NCBI GenBank assembly: GCA_947629385.1
Contig: CANRDO010000008.1
Span: 1 to 64,000 of the forward strand
DNA length: 64,000 nucleotides
DNA from: an uncultured Lachnospiraceae bacterium
GTDB taxonomy: Bacteria; Bacillota; Clostridia; Lachnospirales; Lachnospiraceae
Reading direction: 5' to 3'
This document shows positions 48,058 to 58,192 of the stretch, piece by piece. The position numbers were made by a program, and so were the translations under genes. Under the pieces are notes generated by a model, which searched no databases, was not told the origin of the DNA, and was given only the letters and a program-made list of their open reading frames with translations. Numbering within the stretch: position 1 is the stretch's first letter; each line of letters opens with the position of its first letter.

Positions 48058-48894
48058 TCACTTAAATAGCAACGAGCCCTGCACACTCGAAAAGCCTTCG
48101 GCTTTCCGCGTCCGCGGCTTCCGGTTGACGATGAGCAGAAGCAGCAGCACCGTCACAAACATGAGCGTCGACAGCGCATACATTTCCGGCTTGATGCCCT
48201 TGCGCACCTCAGTGTAGATCTTGGTCGACAGCGTGTCGAAGCCCGGCCCCTTCACAAAGTGCGTGATGATGAAATCGTCGAGCGACATCGTGAACGCCAG
48301 CAGGAAGCCGGAGAGCACGCCGGGCATGATGTCCGGAAGCACCACTTTATAGAAGGCGTATATTGGGGACGCACCGATGTCGAGCGCCACCTCGTAGGTT
48401 GACATGTTGACCTGCTTGAGCTTTGGCATGACGCTCAAGGCCACGTAGGGCAGGTTGAACGTGATGTGCCCGATCAAGATCGTCCAGAAGCCGAATGTGA
48501 CGTCGCCCCCGACGTAGGAGAGCAGGTTGCCGGCCGCGATAAAGAGCATCATCAGCGAGATGCCCGTGACGATCTCCGCGTTCAGCATCGGAATGTTCGC
48601 GATGTTGAACCAGAACATGCGCATCCCATTCTTCATGGAATTCAGGCCGATGCAGGCGATTGTGCCGATGACGGTCGCGATCAGGGCAGAGAGTACCGCG
48701 ATCAGCAGAGTGTTGTAGAGCGCCTGCAGGATCTGCTCGTTCTGAAACAGGGCGGCGTACCATTTGAGCGAAAAGCCACCCCATTTCGCGCGCGTCCGCG
48801 AGGCGTTGAACGAGAGCACAATCAGCGTCAGGATTGGCGCGTACAACAGCACGAAAATGAAGAAGAGGTAAAACTTTTTGAGAAAATTCCGCAT
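48058..48894 (-). CDS. potC: polyamine ABC transporter permease PotC
   Basis: A 278-residue permease with six helices and the EAA loop (EVALDIGASPIYAFYKVVLPDIMPGVLSG). The C-terminal tail after VNRKPRTR (KAEGFSSVQGSLLFK) is encoded by the palindromic repeat shared with 35.9 kb, so the native C-terminus was probably replaced or extended by it. Its first codon overlaps the potB stop. Confidence 0.93.
   Translation of the reverse strand: MRNFLKKFYLFFIFVLLYAPILTLIVLSFNASRTRAKWGGFSLKWYAALFQNEQILQALYNTLLIAVLSALIATVIGTIACIGLNSMKNGMRMFWFNIANIPMLNAEIVTGISLMMLFIAAGNLLSYVGGDVTFGFWTILIGHITFNLPYVALSVMPKLKQVNMSTYEVALDIGASPIYAFYKVVLPDIMPGVLSGFLLAFTMSLDDFIITHFVKGPGFDTLSTKIYTEVRKGIKPEMYALSTLMFVTVLLLLLIVNRKPRTRKAEGFSSVQGSLLFK
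48068..48105. repeat. palindromic element fragment inside potC
   Basis: Thirty-eight bases identical to 35908-35945 (AGCAACGAGCC through the AAAAGCCTTCGGCTTT hairpin). They encode the last residues of PotC on the minus strand, and could also act as a hairpin at the end of the gene. Confidence 0.9.
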
Positions 48895-49718
48895 CAGAAC
48901 GCGACCCCCTCTCCCTCTTTGTCATATTTGTGCATGATCGCCATGCTGATCAGGATGAAGATCATCAGGACCAGCGACAGGCCGCTGCCGACGTTCCAAT
49001 TGTTGCCCTGTTTGAACTTCTGCTCGATCACGTTGCCGATCAGCAGAATCTTCGCGCCGCCCAGGAGATCGCTGATGACGAAGGTTGTGAGCGACGGGAC
49101 GAAGACCATCGTGATCCCGCTGATGACGCCCGGAAGGCTGAGCGGGAAGATGATGCGCCAGAAGGTGTAAAAACCGTTCGCCCCAAGGTCGCGCGCCGCG
49201 TTGACGACGTTTTTGTCGATCTTGATCAGGCTGTTGTAGATCGGCAGCAGCATGAACGGCAGGAAATTGTAGACCATGCCGAGGATGATCGCGTAGGGCG
49301 TATTGATGATGTTCAGCTTCGGCAGGTGCAAAGCGCTGAGCAGCATGTTGATGACGCCGCTCTTTTCAAGCAGCGTCTGCCATGCCAGCGTGCGCAGCAG
49401 AAAATTCATCCACATCGGAATGATGAAGATCATCACGATAAAGCCGTTTGCGTTGAAGTTCATATTACTCAGGATCATCGCCAGCGGGTAAGCCATCACG
49501 AGGCAGATCACGGTGCTGATGACGGAGAGCACGAGCGCGTAGACGAGCGCCTTGACGTTCTCCGGCGTCCCCATCTGCTTGATGTTGGACAGGGTAAACG
49601 CGCCGTCTGCCGTGGTCAATCCATAGTAGACGATGATGAAAAGCGGTATTACGATAAAGGCGACGCTCCAGATCAGGAAAGGTCCGGAGAGCAGCCATTT
49701 GGTCTTTCCCTTACTCAT
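48894..49718 (-). CDS. potB: polyamine ABC transporter permease PotB
   Basis: A 274-residue permease, six helices, with the EAA loop [28 protein letters not shown] and [16 protein letters not shown], typical of PotB. It starts eight bases inside the end of potA. Confidence 0.93.
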   Translation of the reverse strand: MSKGKTKWLLSGPFLIWSVAFIVIPLFIIVYYGLTTADGAFTLSNIKQMGTPENVKALVYALVLSVISTVICLVMAYPLAMILSNMNFNANGFIVMIFIIPMWMNFLLRTLAWQTLLEKSGVINMLLSALHLPKLNIINTPYAIILGMVYNFLPFMLLPIYNSLIKIDKNVVNAARDLGANGFYTFWRIIFPLSLPGVISGITMVFVPSLTTFVISDLLGGAKILLIGNVIEQKFKQGNNWNVGSGLSLVLMIFILISMAIMHKYDKEGEGVAF

Positions 49719-50784
49719 TGACTCCGACTGCCTCCTCGTCCTCAGATTCCGGCTTGTTCATGATCTGGATATCAAACGGATCCACATGGATGCCGACCGG
49801 GGTGCCTACCGGGAACATGTCGGTGCTGTGTACGAGCCACTCGAAGCCGTTCGCCTGCACCTCCATCTCGTAGTGGACGCCCTTGAAGATCAGGTGGGAC
49901 ACAACGCCCTGGATCGTGCCTTCCTCCGGCTTCAGCAGATCGATATCCTCCGGGCGGATCACCACGTCCACCGGCGTGTTGCGCCCGAAGCCCTCGTCCA
50001 CGCAAGGAAACTTCGCGCCAAGGATTTCGACGAGGCGATCCTCGATCATCGTGCCGGAGATGATGTTGCTGTCGCCGATAAAGTCCGCCACGAACGCGTT
50101 CTGCGGCTCGTTGTAGATGTCCTCCGGCGTGCCGATCTGCTGGATATAGCCCTGGTTCATGACGACAATCGTGTCCGACATCGTCAGGGCCTCCTCCTGA
50201 TCGTGGGTGACATAGATAAAGGTAATTCCGAGCTCGTTCTTGAGCCGGATCAGCTCATACTGCATGTCCTGGCGCAGCTTCAGGTCGAGCGCGCCTAAAG
50301 GCTCGTCGAGCAGTAGTACCTTCGGCTCGTTCACGATGGCCCGCGCGATCGCGATGCGCTGCTGCTGGCCGCCGCTTAGAGAATCCGGCATGCGGTTTTC
50401 GAAGCCATCGAGGTTCACCAGCTTCAGGGCGTATCTGATCTTATCGTTGATATAGTCCTTGCTTTTCTTCTTGATCTTCAGACCAAATGCGATGTTTTCC
50501 GCGATCGTCATGTGCGTGAACAGCGCGTATTTCTGAAACACCGTGTTGAGCTGGCGTTTGTTCGGCGGGAGATTGGTGATGTCCTCCCCGCTGAAAATGA
50601 CCTTGCCCTTGTCTGGCGTCTCGAAGCCTCCCATGATGCGCAGCGTCGTTGTTTTGCCGCAGCCGGAGGGACCTAAGAGTGTCAGAAATTCATTTTCCCG
50701 TATATATAGATTCAGATCATCCAGCACGATCTCGCCGTCGAATGATTTTGTGATTCCAACCAGATCAATCAGTTTGCTGCTCAT
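49711..50784 (-). CDS. potA: polyamine ABC transporter ATPase PotA
   Basis: A 357-residue ATPase: Walker [10 protein letters not shown], signature LSGGQQQR, Walker [13 protein letters not shown], switch THDQEEA, and a C-terminal TOBE domain ([33 protein letters not shown]). It energises polyamine uptake. It follows the regulator by 48 bases. Confidence 0.95.
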   Translation of the reverse strand: MSSKLIDLVGITKSFDGEIVLDDLNLYIRENEFLTLLGPSGCGKTTTLRIMGGFETPDKGKVIFSGEDITNLPPNKRQLNTVFQKYALFTHMTIAENIAFGLKIKKKSKDYINDKIRYALKLVNLDGFENRMPDSLSGGQQQRIAIARAIVNEPKVLLLDEPLGALDLKLRQDMQYELIRLKNELGITFIYVTHDQEEALTMSDTIVVMNQGYIQQIGTPEDIYNEPQNAFVADFIGDSNIISGTMIEDRLVEILGAKFPCVDEGFGRNTPVDVVIRPEDIDLLKPEEGTIQGVVSHLIFKGVHYEMEVQANGFEWLVHSTDMFPVGTPVGIHVDPFDIQIMNKPESEDEEAVGVNE

Positions 50785-50832
50785 ATGTATACCTCCACAA
50801 GGATGCTGCCATCAAAATGTTATACCATTCAC

Positions 50833-51372
50833 TCAGAAATTCGGCGGCGTGCTGATCCAGATCAACGTTGCGCCCGCCTTGCCGTTCGCAGAGATAAAGT
50901 GCTGTGTGTTCGGAGTGAAGTAGAACGCTTCCCCTTTTTTTGCCTTATAGGTACGGTTGCCCAGATGGATACTGATGCTTCCGGAAAGCACATAGCCAAA
51001 TTCCTCGCCCTCATGTGGATTATCCGGGTATGTTGATCCGTTCGGCTCAAGCGTCAGGCGGATCGGCTCCATGATGTTCTTTTGTGCATTCGGGATAATC
51101 CATTCGATTTTATTTTTAAGCTCGGTGTCGATCTTTTCGAAATAATCCTGGTCGTGGAATACGATCTGTTCGTCCGCCGGCGTGCTGAAAAACTCCTGCA
51201 GATCTGTGCCCAGACATTGCAGAATATCTACCAGCGTCGCGATCGAAGGAGATGTCAGATCGCGCTCCAGCTGGGAGATAAAACCCTTTGACAGTTCTGC
51301 GCGGTCTGCCAACTCTTCTTGAGTCAGATTTTTGGCGATGCGAAGTTCTTTTATTTTCGAGCCAATCTTCAT
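50833..51372 (-). CDS. Xre-cupin transcriptional regulator of the polyamine operon
   Basis: A 179-residue PuuR-like regulator: N-terminal helix-turn-helix (IKELRIAKNLTQEELADRAELSKGFISQLERDLTSPSIATL) and a C-terminal cupin (GEEFGYVLSGSISIHLGNRTYKAKKGEAFYFTPNTQHF). It is first in the operon and probably senses polyamine to repress uptake (inferred from place and family). GGAGGATG precedes the ATG. Confidence 0.9.
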   Translation of the reverse strand: MKIGSKIKELRIAKNLTQEELADRAELSKGFISQLERDLTSPSIATLVDILQCLGTDLQEFFSTPADEQIVFHDQDYFEKIDTELKNKIEWIIPNAQKNIMEPIRLTLEPNGSTYPDNPHEGEEFGYVLSGSISIHLGNRTYKAKKGEAFYFTPNTQHFISANGKAGATLIWISTPPNF

Positions 51373-51500
51373 ATGGCATCCTCCTGTCAGATGGACATCT
51401 CATAGTGGATATAAACAAAAAGTTTACATTTACTAAACAAGCGTTGAATACGATTATACTCGATATATGGACAGTGTCAATAGATTTTGAAAAATAAGTG

Positions 51501-51533
51501 AAAAAAATGTCATGAAGCAAGCTGCTTCATGAC
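51501..51533 (-). terminator. terminator of the integrase gene
   Basis: A perfect 11-bp stem (51509-51519 with 51523-51533, loop AGC) is followed on the minus strand by a seven-T run (51507-51501). Confidence 0.88.
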
Positions 51534-51592
51534 AAAACCGGCCTTTCGATTACAAAAAGGGCACTGGCGAAATATCTTTGTGTGATGAGTCA

Positions 51593-52720
51593 TCACCCAA
51601 GGTATTCCGGAGTTAAGCGTTCCATCTGAGCTCTTTTCTGCTGCATCGTTGGGTGTACATAGACGGACATGGTCGTCGTCACGTTTGCATGACCGAGAAT
51701 TTCTGCCAAAGTCTTCGGGTCAAATCCGGCCTCGACACAGCGGGTCGCAAATGTGTGACGGAGTGTATGAAAGCTGTAATGCTCGATGTGATTCCTTTTC
51801 AGATATTTCCGATACCGTATATAATATTGGTGAGGTTCCGTATAGGTTCTGTTGCCGGTGAGCAGGTAAGTGCCGTCCTCACCCCGATACAGCAGAAGAA
51901 ATTGCATAAGAAATTCCGGTATTGGGATATCACGTATGGAATTCTCAGTCTTGGGAACGCTCAACACTACCTTGGTCTTTCTGGATGAATCCGGATCAAG
52001 ATCCGCGATTCGTTCCACACTTCTGCGCACATGGACTGTAAAATCAGCAAAGTCGATATCCTCCCAGCGAAGTCCGCACAGTTCGCCAATCCGTACTCCG
52101 GTAAACAGCGTAAACAGAATCCCGAGTCCGGTCAAATCCCCTTGCTCCAGGACACAATGCTCCAGACGGACACGATATTCCTCCGCCACGATCCCGACCA
52201 ACCTGGAATTTTTCTGTGGACAGTGCAGTGCATCCACATTTGGGACAGGATATCCTTCGCTTTTTCCGTATTTCAGAACGGCCTTTAGAACACAGAGAAT
52301 ATCGGAGGTGGTTTTGTGCGAAAGGGGGCTGCCGTTTGCGCCGCCTTTTGTCAAGAGCTCCTCCGGCAGATGATTCATATATTTTCCGTCTATTTTTGCC
52401 AACAGCTGATCTCCCAGACGTGGATAGAGATATTTTTTCAGGATACGGTGATATCTCGTATAAGTAGATTCGCGGACGGATACTTTAATCCCTGCCAGCC
52501 AAAGCTCAGCGAGCAACTGAAAGGTGCACAGCCGTTTGGATGGAGAAGAGGGATAGCCTGACGGATTGCCTTGCTCCCTGATCTTTCGTGCCTTTGCCTC
52601 TGCGTACGTATCTGCATAGATATAGCGATACTTTGCCTTCCCATTTTCATAGTGGTGAATAAATCTTGCCTCCCAGCGCCCATCTTTTCTCTTAAAGATG
52701 TTTTCTCCTTTGCGTGCCAT
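51593..52720 (-). CDS. tyrosine recombinase/integrase
   Basis: A 375-residue phage/ICE-type integrase. Residues 1-50 are an AP2-like arm-binding part (GENIFKRKDGRWEARFIHHYENGKAKYRYIYADTYAEAKARK), then a core-binding domain. The catalytic set is present: Arg in LFTGVRIGELCGL, HTLRHTF, LGHANVTTTMSVYVHPT with nucleophile Tyr. The ATG at 52720 follows AAAGGAG. No excisionase, relaxase or cargo genes flank it, so it is an orphan or the last trace of an element. Confidence 0.9.
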   Translation of the reverse strand: MARKGENIFKRKDGRWEARFIHHYENGKAKYRYIYADTYAEAKARKIREQGNPSGYPSSPSKRLCTFQLLAELWLAGIKVSVRESTYTRYHRILKKYLYPRLGDQLLAKIDGKYMNHLPEELLTKGGANGSPLSHKTTSDILCVLKAVLKYGKSEGYPVPNVDALHCPQKNSRLVGIVAEEYRVRLEHCVLEQGDLTGLGILFTLFTGVRIGELCGLRWEDIDFADFTVHVRRSVERIADLDPDSSRKTKVVLSVPKTENSIRDIPIPEFLMQFLLLYRGEDGTYLLTGNRTYTEPHQYYIRYRKYLKRNHIEHYSFHTLRHTFATRCVEAGFDPKTLAEILGHANVTTTMSVYVHPTMQQKRAQMERLTPEYLG

Positions 52721-52902
52721 AAAATTTCTCCTTTCGTAAAAATAAGAATTTAATGATGTTCTGGCAGCTATTCTGACTGTGAATAGCGGATCATCAGTAC
52801 TATTTTTGTGCAAATATTTGAAAATATAAATATAAATGTATCTACCGGAAGAGGTATTTTTTTCAAAAAGCACGGGAATAAAAATCGCAGGAATGCGCCC
52901 AC

Positions 52903-52931
52903 TTGCTGATCACCTGAAAAAGTAGTATACT
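52903..52931 (+). promoter_or_regulatory. promoter of polC
   Basis: TTGCTG (52903-52908) and TATACT (52926-52931) are 17 bases apart. The 52721-52902 gap holds no gene. Confidence 0.55.
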
Positions 52932-52976
52932 GTGATTGCGCATTGTATTTGATGAATGGATAGGGAGTCAGACTGT

Positions 52977-55900
52977 ATGTTGAAATCTTTTTCTGAGGTG
53001 TTTCCGGTACTGGAGTTGAGCGACGATCTGTGCAGCTTGCTGGAGTTTGTCCAGGTGAGCCGGGTGACGATGAACCGAGAGCGTACGTTTTTGCATGTGT
53101 ATCTTGAAAGCGAGAAGCTGATCCAAAAGAAGTTCATTTTTGAGCTGGAGGATGCCATGAAAAGCCAGCTTTTTTCGGATGTCATGATGACGGTCAAGGT
53201 GATCGAGAAGTTTCGGCTGTCGAAGCAGTATACGCCGCGGAAATTGATGGCAGTTTACGAGGATAGCATTCTGCAGGAGCTTCGGCGGTACAGCGCGATC
53301 CTTTACAGCCTGTTTCGTGACTCAGAGCGGGAGTTTTTGAGTGAGGATACGCTTGTGCTCGGGATACCGGACAATGTGCTCTCAGAGGACAAAAAGAGCG
53401 AGTTGCTTGAGTTCCTTGAGAAGATTTTCTGTGAACGTTGCGGGCTTGACTTTCATGTCAGTGCAAAGCGCGTGGAGCCGAAAGAGAATAAAAAGCGTAA
53501 GCTTCAGGATGTGGAGCTGGAGCAGGAAATTGCAGCGATCGCAAGGAACTATGCTTCTGTGAAGAATGGAAGCGGCGCAGAGGCGCAGGCCGCAACAGAC
53601 GCTGCCGTGTCGGGTGGTGATGGAGGAACTGTAGCTGTCGGGGCCGTGACAAGTGGAAAAAACAGCTCAAATGCCGGGAACAGAAAAGATGCAGGAACTG
53701 TCGGAGACAGGGGGAGCTCTAACTCTGGTGACGGGCGGAAAATAGCTGCGATGCCGAGGAAGGATGGAACACAGAAATTCCAGCCACGTAAAGGCCAGGA
53801 GAAAAACGGTGCAGGCAACAAGGGCGCAAAGGGCGATTTTTATCGTTCGGCCGGGCGCTCCGGGAATATGCATCGTTCCTCCGATCCGGATGTCTTTTAC
53901 GGACGCGATATCGCCGGAGAGGTCACACCGATTGAGGAGATCACCGGGGAGATCGGACGGATCGTCGTGCACGGACAGGTATTAAACGCAGAGCAGCGCG
54001 AGCTCAGGAATGAGAAGGTGCTCTTTACGTTCAGCATCACAGATTTTACAGATTCCATCGGAGCAAAAATGTTTCTGGATAAGGAGCAGGCGCAGGAGCT
54101 CGCGCAGGAAGTGAAGACCGGTGCGTTTTTGCTGATTGCGGGCGTAACGACGATCGACCGTTTTGACAGCCAGCTCACGATCGGGAATATTTCCGGAATA
54201 AAGAAGATCACGGATTTCCGGGAGAAACGTCTGGACACCTCTGCTGAGAAGCGCGTGGAGCTTCATTGTCACACGAAGATGAGCGATATGGATGGTGTTT
54301 CTGACGTCAAGGACATTATAGATCGGGCGATGAGCTGGGGGCACAAGGCCATCGCGATCACGGATCACGGTGCGGTGCAGGCATTTCCGGACGCAAACCA
54401 TGCAGTGCCAAAGGACAGCGATTTCAAGGTGATCTACGGCATGGAGGCATATCTGGTAGATGACCTGAAGGAGATCGCGGTAAACGAGAAAGGACAGACT
54501 CTGGACGATACATATGTTGTATTTGACCTTGAGACGACCGGATTCTCACCGGATCAGTGCCGGATTATCGAGATCGGCGCAGTCAAGCTTGAGGCAGGCA
54601 GGATCACGCAGCGCTTCAGCACATTCGTCAATCCGGAGGTGCCGATCCCGTTCCGCATCGAGGAGCTGACCGGCATCAGCGACAACATGGTGCTCGACGC
54701 GCCGACGATCGAGAAGGTGCTGCCGGAATTTATGGAGTTTTGCGACGGCTGTGTGATGGTCGCGCACAATGCGTCGTTTGACATGAGCTTTATCGAGAAG
54801 AACTGTGAGCGCCAGGGACTCTCCTGTGAGAAGACGGTCGTGGACACGGTCGCGATGGCGCGCGTGCTGCTGCCGACGCTGAACCGCTACAAGCTGGATA
54901 CGGTCGCGAAGGCGGTCGGCGTGCCGCTTGACAATCATCACCGGGCGGTGGACGACGCGGCCTGTACGGCAAATATTTTTGTAAAGTTTATTGCGATGCT
55001 GAAAAAGCAGGAGATCGAGACGCTGGCAGGCCTGAACGATCTTGGCGCTTCATCGGATACGCAGATCAAGAAGCTGCCGTCCTATCACGCGATCCTTCTG
55101 GCGAAGAACGACGTCGGCCGTGTGAATCTCTACCGGCTGGTGTCCTTGTCGCATATCAATTATTACAGCAGGCATCCGCGGGTCCCGAAGAGTATTTTGC
55201 AGAAGTACCGCGAGGGCCTGATCCTCGGCTCCGCCTGCGAGGCGGGGGAGCTTTACCAGGCGCTGGTGCGGGGAGCTCCTGAGCCGGAGATCGCGAGGCT
55301 GGTCAATTTTTATGATTATCTGGAGATCCAGCCGCTCGGCAACAATATGTTCATGACGCGTGAGGATTATTCCGACCGGAAGACGGTGGAGGATTTAAAG
55401 GATCTGAACCGCCGGATCGTTGAGCTCGGAGAACAGTACGGCAAGCCGGTCGTGGCGACCTGCGACGTGCATTTCCTCGATCCGAAGGACGAGGTCTACC
55501 GCCGCATCATCATGTCGTGCAAGGGCTTCAAGGATGCGGACGATCAGGCGCCGCTCTATCTGCGCACGACGGAGGAGATGCTGAAGGAGTTTGAGTATCT
55601 CGGGGAAGAGAAGGCGCATGAGGTCGTGATCGAGAACACGAACAGGATCGCGGACATGTGTGAGAAAATCTCCCCTGTGAGGCCGGACAAATGTCCGCCC
55701 GTCATCGAGAATTCCGACCAGATCCTGCGAAATCTCTGCTATGAGAAGGCGCACGAGATCTACGGGGAGGAGCTGCCCGAGGTGGTGTCGGAGCGGCTGG
55801 AGAGAGAGCTGAATTCGATCATCTCGAATGGCTTTGCCGTGATGTACATCATCGCGCAGAAGCTGGTGTGGAAGTCGAACGCGGACGGCTATCTGGTCGG

Positions 55901-57590
55901 CTCGCGGGGATCGGTCGGCTCGTCGTTCGTAGCGACGATGGCCGGCATTACGGAGGTGAATCCGCTCAGCCCGCACTATTATTGTCCGAATTGTCACTAC
56001 AGCGATTTCGATTCAGACGAGGTGAAAAAGTTCGCAGGGATGGCCGGCTGCGATATGCCGGACAAGGACTGCCCGGTGTGCGGGACAAAGCTGAAGAAAG
56101 AGGGATTTGATATTCCGTTCGAGACCTTCCTCGGCTTCAAGGGCAACAAGGAGCCGGATATCGACCTGAACTTCTCCGGTGAGTACCAGAGCAAGGCGCA
56201 CAAGTATACCGAGGTGATCTTCGGGGCGGGGCAGACGTTCCGCGCCGGCACGGTCGGCACGTTGGCAGACAAGACGGCGTTTGGCTATGTGAAGCGTTAT
56301 TATGAGGAGCATGGGCAGCACAAGAGGAACTGCGAGATCGACCGCATCGTGCAGGGCTGTGTCGGCGTGCGGCGTACGACCGGACAGCACCCGGGCGGGA
56401 TCATTGTACTGCCGATCGGTGAGGAGATCTGCTCATTCACGCCGGTGCAGCATCCGGCCAACGACACAGAGACGGATATCATCACCACGCATTTTGACTA
56501 TCACTCGATCGACCACAACCTGCTCAAGCTTGACATTCTCGGACACGATGATCCGACGATGATCCGCATGCTGGAGGATCTGACCGGAATCAACGCCAGA
56601 GAGATCCCGCTCGACGATCTGCAGGTCATGTCTCTGTTTCAGAACACAGACGCGCTCGGCATTAAGCCGGAGGACATGCGCGGTGTGCCGCTGGGGTCGC
56701 TCGGCATCCCGGAGTTCGGCACCGAGTTTGCCATGCAGATGCTGATCGACACGAAGCCGCAGTATTTTTCGGATCTGGTGCGGATTGCAGGCCTGGCGCA
56801 TGGCACGGACGTGTGGCTTGGCAACGCGCAGACGCTGATTCAGGAGGGCAAGGCGACGATCTCCACGGCGATCTGTACGAGAGACGATATCATGATCTAC
56901 CTGATCGGAAAAGGGCTGGACAGTGAGCTCTCGTTTACGATCATGGAGAGTGTCCGCAAGGGCAAAGGGCTCAAGGACGACTGGGAGAAGGAGATGATCG
57001 CGCACGGCGTGCCGGACTGGTACATCTGGTCCTGCAAAAAGATCAAGTACATGTTCCCGAAGGCGCATGCGGCGGCGTATGTCATGATGGCGTGGCGCAT
57101 CGCCTACTGCAAGATCAATTATCCGCTCGCTTACTACGCGGCGTATTTCAGCATTCGCGCTTCGGGCTTCGACTATGAGCTGATGTGTCTCGGCCTGGAC
57201 CGGCTGCTCTACCACATGGACGATTTCGAGCGGCGGATGGACACGCTGAGCAAGAAAGAACAGGATTCCTATAAGGATATGAAGAGCGTGCTCGAGATGT
57301 ACGCGAGAGGCTACGAATTCATGCCGATCGATATTTATCAGGTGCAGGCGGTGCGCTTCCAGATCATTGACGGAAAGATCATGCCGGCCTTGAGCGCCAT
57401 CTCCGGGCTCGGCGATAAGGCTGCCGCCGCGGTAGTCGACGCCGTGAAAGACGGGCCGTTCCTGTCGAAGGACGATTTTATGACGCGGACGAAGGTCAGC
57501 AAGACGCTTACGGATCTGCTCTGCGACCTGAAGATTCTCGACGGTCTGCCGGAGACGAACCAGCTGTCTATTTTTGACTTCGCGAGTTAG
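52977..57590 (+). CDS. polC: DNA polymerase III, PolC type
   Basis: The replicative polymerase of low-GC Gram-positives, 1537 residues. Order: N-terminal domains (1-190), an unstructured Gly/Ser/Lys-rich insert (about 200-300), OB fold (GEIGRIVVHGQV), PHP domain (ELHCHTKMSDMDGVSDV, near 424), DEDDh proofreading exonuclease (YVVFDLETTGFSPD near 514; HNASFDMSFIE; HHRAVDDA), polymerase palm (PDIDLNFSGEYQSKAHKY), zinc motif (CPNCHYSDF...CPVCG) and C-terminal HhH (SGLGDKAAAAVVDA). The start at 52977 follows AGGGAG. Confidence 0.96.
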   Translation: MLKSFSEVFPVLELSDDLCSLLEFVQVSRVTMNRERTFLHVYLESEKLIQKKFIFELEDAMKSQLFSDVMMTVKVIEKFRLSKQYTPRKLMAVYEDSILQELRRYSAILYSLFRDSEREFLSEDTLVLGIPDNVLSEDKKSELLEFLEKIFCERCGLDFHVSAKRVEPKENKKRKLQDVELEQEIAAIARNYASVKNGSGAEAQAATDAAVSGGDGGTVAVGAVTSGKNSSNAGNRKDAGTVGDRGSSNSGDGRKIAAMPRKDGTQKFQPRKGQEKNGAGNKGAKGDFYRSAGRSGNMHRSSDPDVFYGRDIAGEVTPIEEITGEIGRIVVHGQVLNAEQRELRNEKVLFTFSITDFTDSIGAKMFLDKEQAQELAQEVKTGAFLLIAGVTTIDRFDSQLTIGNISGIKKITDFREKRLDTSAEKRVELHCHTKMSDMDGVSDVKDIIDRAMSWGHKAIAITDHGAVQAFPDANHAVPKDSDFKVIYGMEAYLVDDLKEIAVNEKGQTLDDTYVVFDLETTGFSPDQCRIIEIGAVKLEAGRITQRFSTFVNPEVPIPFRIEELTGISDNMVLDAPTIEKVLPEFMEFCDGCVMVAHNASFDMSFIEKNCERQGLSCEKTVVDTVAMARVLLPTLNRYKLDTVAKAVGVPLDNHHRAVDDAACTANIFVKFIAMLKKQEIETLAGLNDLGASSDTQIKKLPSYHAILLAKNDVGRVNLYRLVSLSHINYYSRHPRVPKSILQKYREGLILGSACEAGELYQALVRGAPEPEIARLVNFYDYLEIQPLGNNMFMTREDYSDRKTVEDLKDLNRRIVELGEQYGKPVVATCDVHFLDPKDEVYRRIIMSCKGFKDADDQAPLYLRTTEEMLKEFEYLGEEKAHEVVIENTNRIADMCEKISPVRPDKCPPVIENSDQILRNLCYEKAHEIYGEELPEVVSERLERELNSIISNGFAVMYIIAQKLVWKSNADGYLVGSRGSVGSSFVATMAGITEVNPLSPHYYCPNCHYSDFDSDEVKKFAGMAGCDMPDKDCPVCGTKLKKEGFDIPFETFLGFKGNKEPDIDLNFSGEYQSKAHKYTEVIFGAGQTFRAGTVGTLADKTAFGYVKRYYEEHGQHKRNCEIDRIVQGCVGVRRTTGQHPGGIIVLPIGEEICSFTPVQHPANDTETDIITTHFDYHSIDHNLLKLDILGHDDPTMIRMLEDLTGINAREIPLDDLQVMSLFQNTDALGIKPEDMRGVPLGSLGIPEFGTEFAMQMLIDTKPQYFSDLVRIAGLAHGTDVWLGNAQTLIQEGKATISTAICTRDDIMIYLIGKGLDSELSFTIMESVRKGKGLKDDWEKEMIAHGVPDWYIWSCKKIKYMFPKAHAAAYVMMAWRIAYCKINYPLAYYAAYFSIRASGFDYELMCLGLDRLLYHMDDFERRMDTLSKKEQDSYKDMKSVLEMYARGYEFMPIDIYQVQAVRFQIIDGKIMPALSAISGLGDKAAAAVVDAVKDGPFLSKDDFMTRTKVSKTLTDLLCDLKILDGLPETNQLSIFDFAS

Positions 57591-57660
57591 GAGCAGCATG
57601 GCTCGTGCCGTGAAAATCCCGTCATGAGTGAAAATATGCGAGAGTATATAAGGAGACGCC

Positions 57661-58170
57661 ATGTTTCAGAAATTCTATCCGGATGAATATCTGGATTCGA
57701 CCTACAGCATCGACTTTGACGCGCTTTACAGGAAAGGATATCGCGGCATCATCTTCGACATCGATAATACGCTGGTGCCGCATGGTGCACCGGCCGATGC
57801 ACGTGCGAAGGCATTGTTTGCGCATCTGAAGGAGCTGGGCTTTCAGTGCTGTCTGCTGTCGAACAACCAGCGGGAGAGAGTCGAGATGTTCAACGAGGAG
57901 ATCCAGGTGCTTTTCATCGAGAACGCGCACAAGCCCTCACGGAAAAGCTACCGCAGGGCGATGGAGCTGATGCACACGGATCTCACAACAACACTGTTCG
58001 TAGGCGATCAGCTGTTTACGGATGTGTACGGCGCGCGGCGCACGGGAATCTATTCAATCCTTGTGAAGCCGATCCACCCGAAGGAGGAGATTCAGATCGT
58101 GCTGAAGCGGTATCTGGAGCGGATCGTGTTATACTTTTACAAGCTGCGCCGTTTGCAGGGCAAGGGATAA
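57661..58170 (+). CDS. YqeG-family HAD phosphatase
   Basis: A 169-residue HAD-IIIA protein: FDIDNTLVPHG (nucleophile Asp), LLSNNQRERVEMF (motif II), AHKPSRKSY (motif III Lys) and FVGDQLFTDVYGARRTGI (motif IV). Some relatives dephosphorylate lipid-linked substrates; its own substrate is not clear. AAGGAGA precedes the ATG, 70 bases after polC. Confidence 0.9.
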   Translation: MFQKFYPDEYLDSTYSIDFDALYRKGYRGIIFDIDNTLVPHGAPADARAKALFAHLKELGFQCCLLSNNQRERVEMFNEEIQVLFIENAHKPSRKSYRRAMELMHTDLTTTLFVGDQLFTDVYGARRTGIYSILVKPIHPKEEIQIVLKRYLERIVLYFYKLRRLQGKG

Positions 58171-58192
58171 TTAGAAAAAAGGAGTGTTTTCA

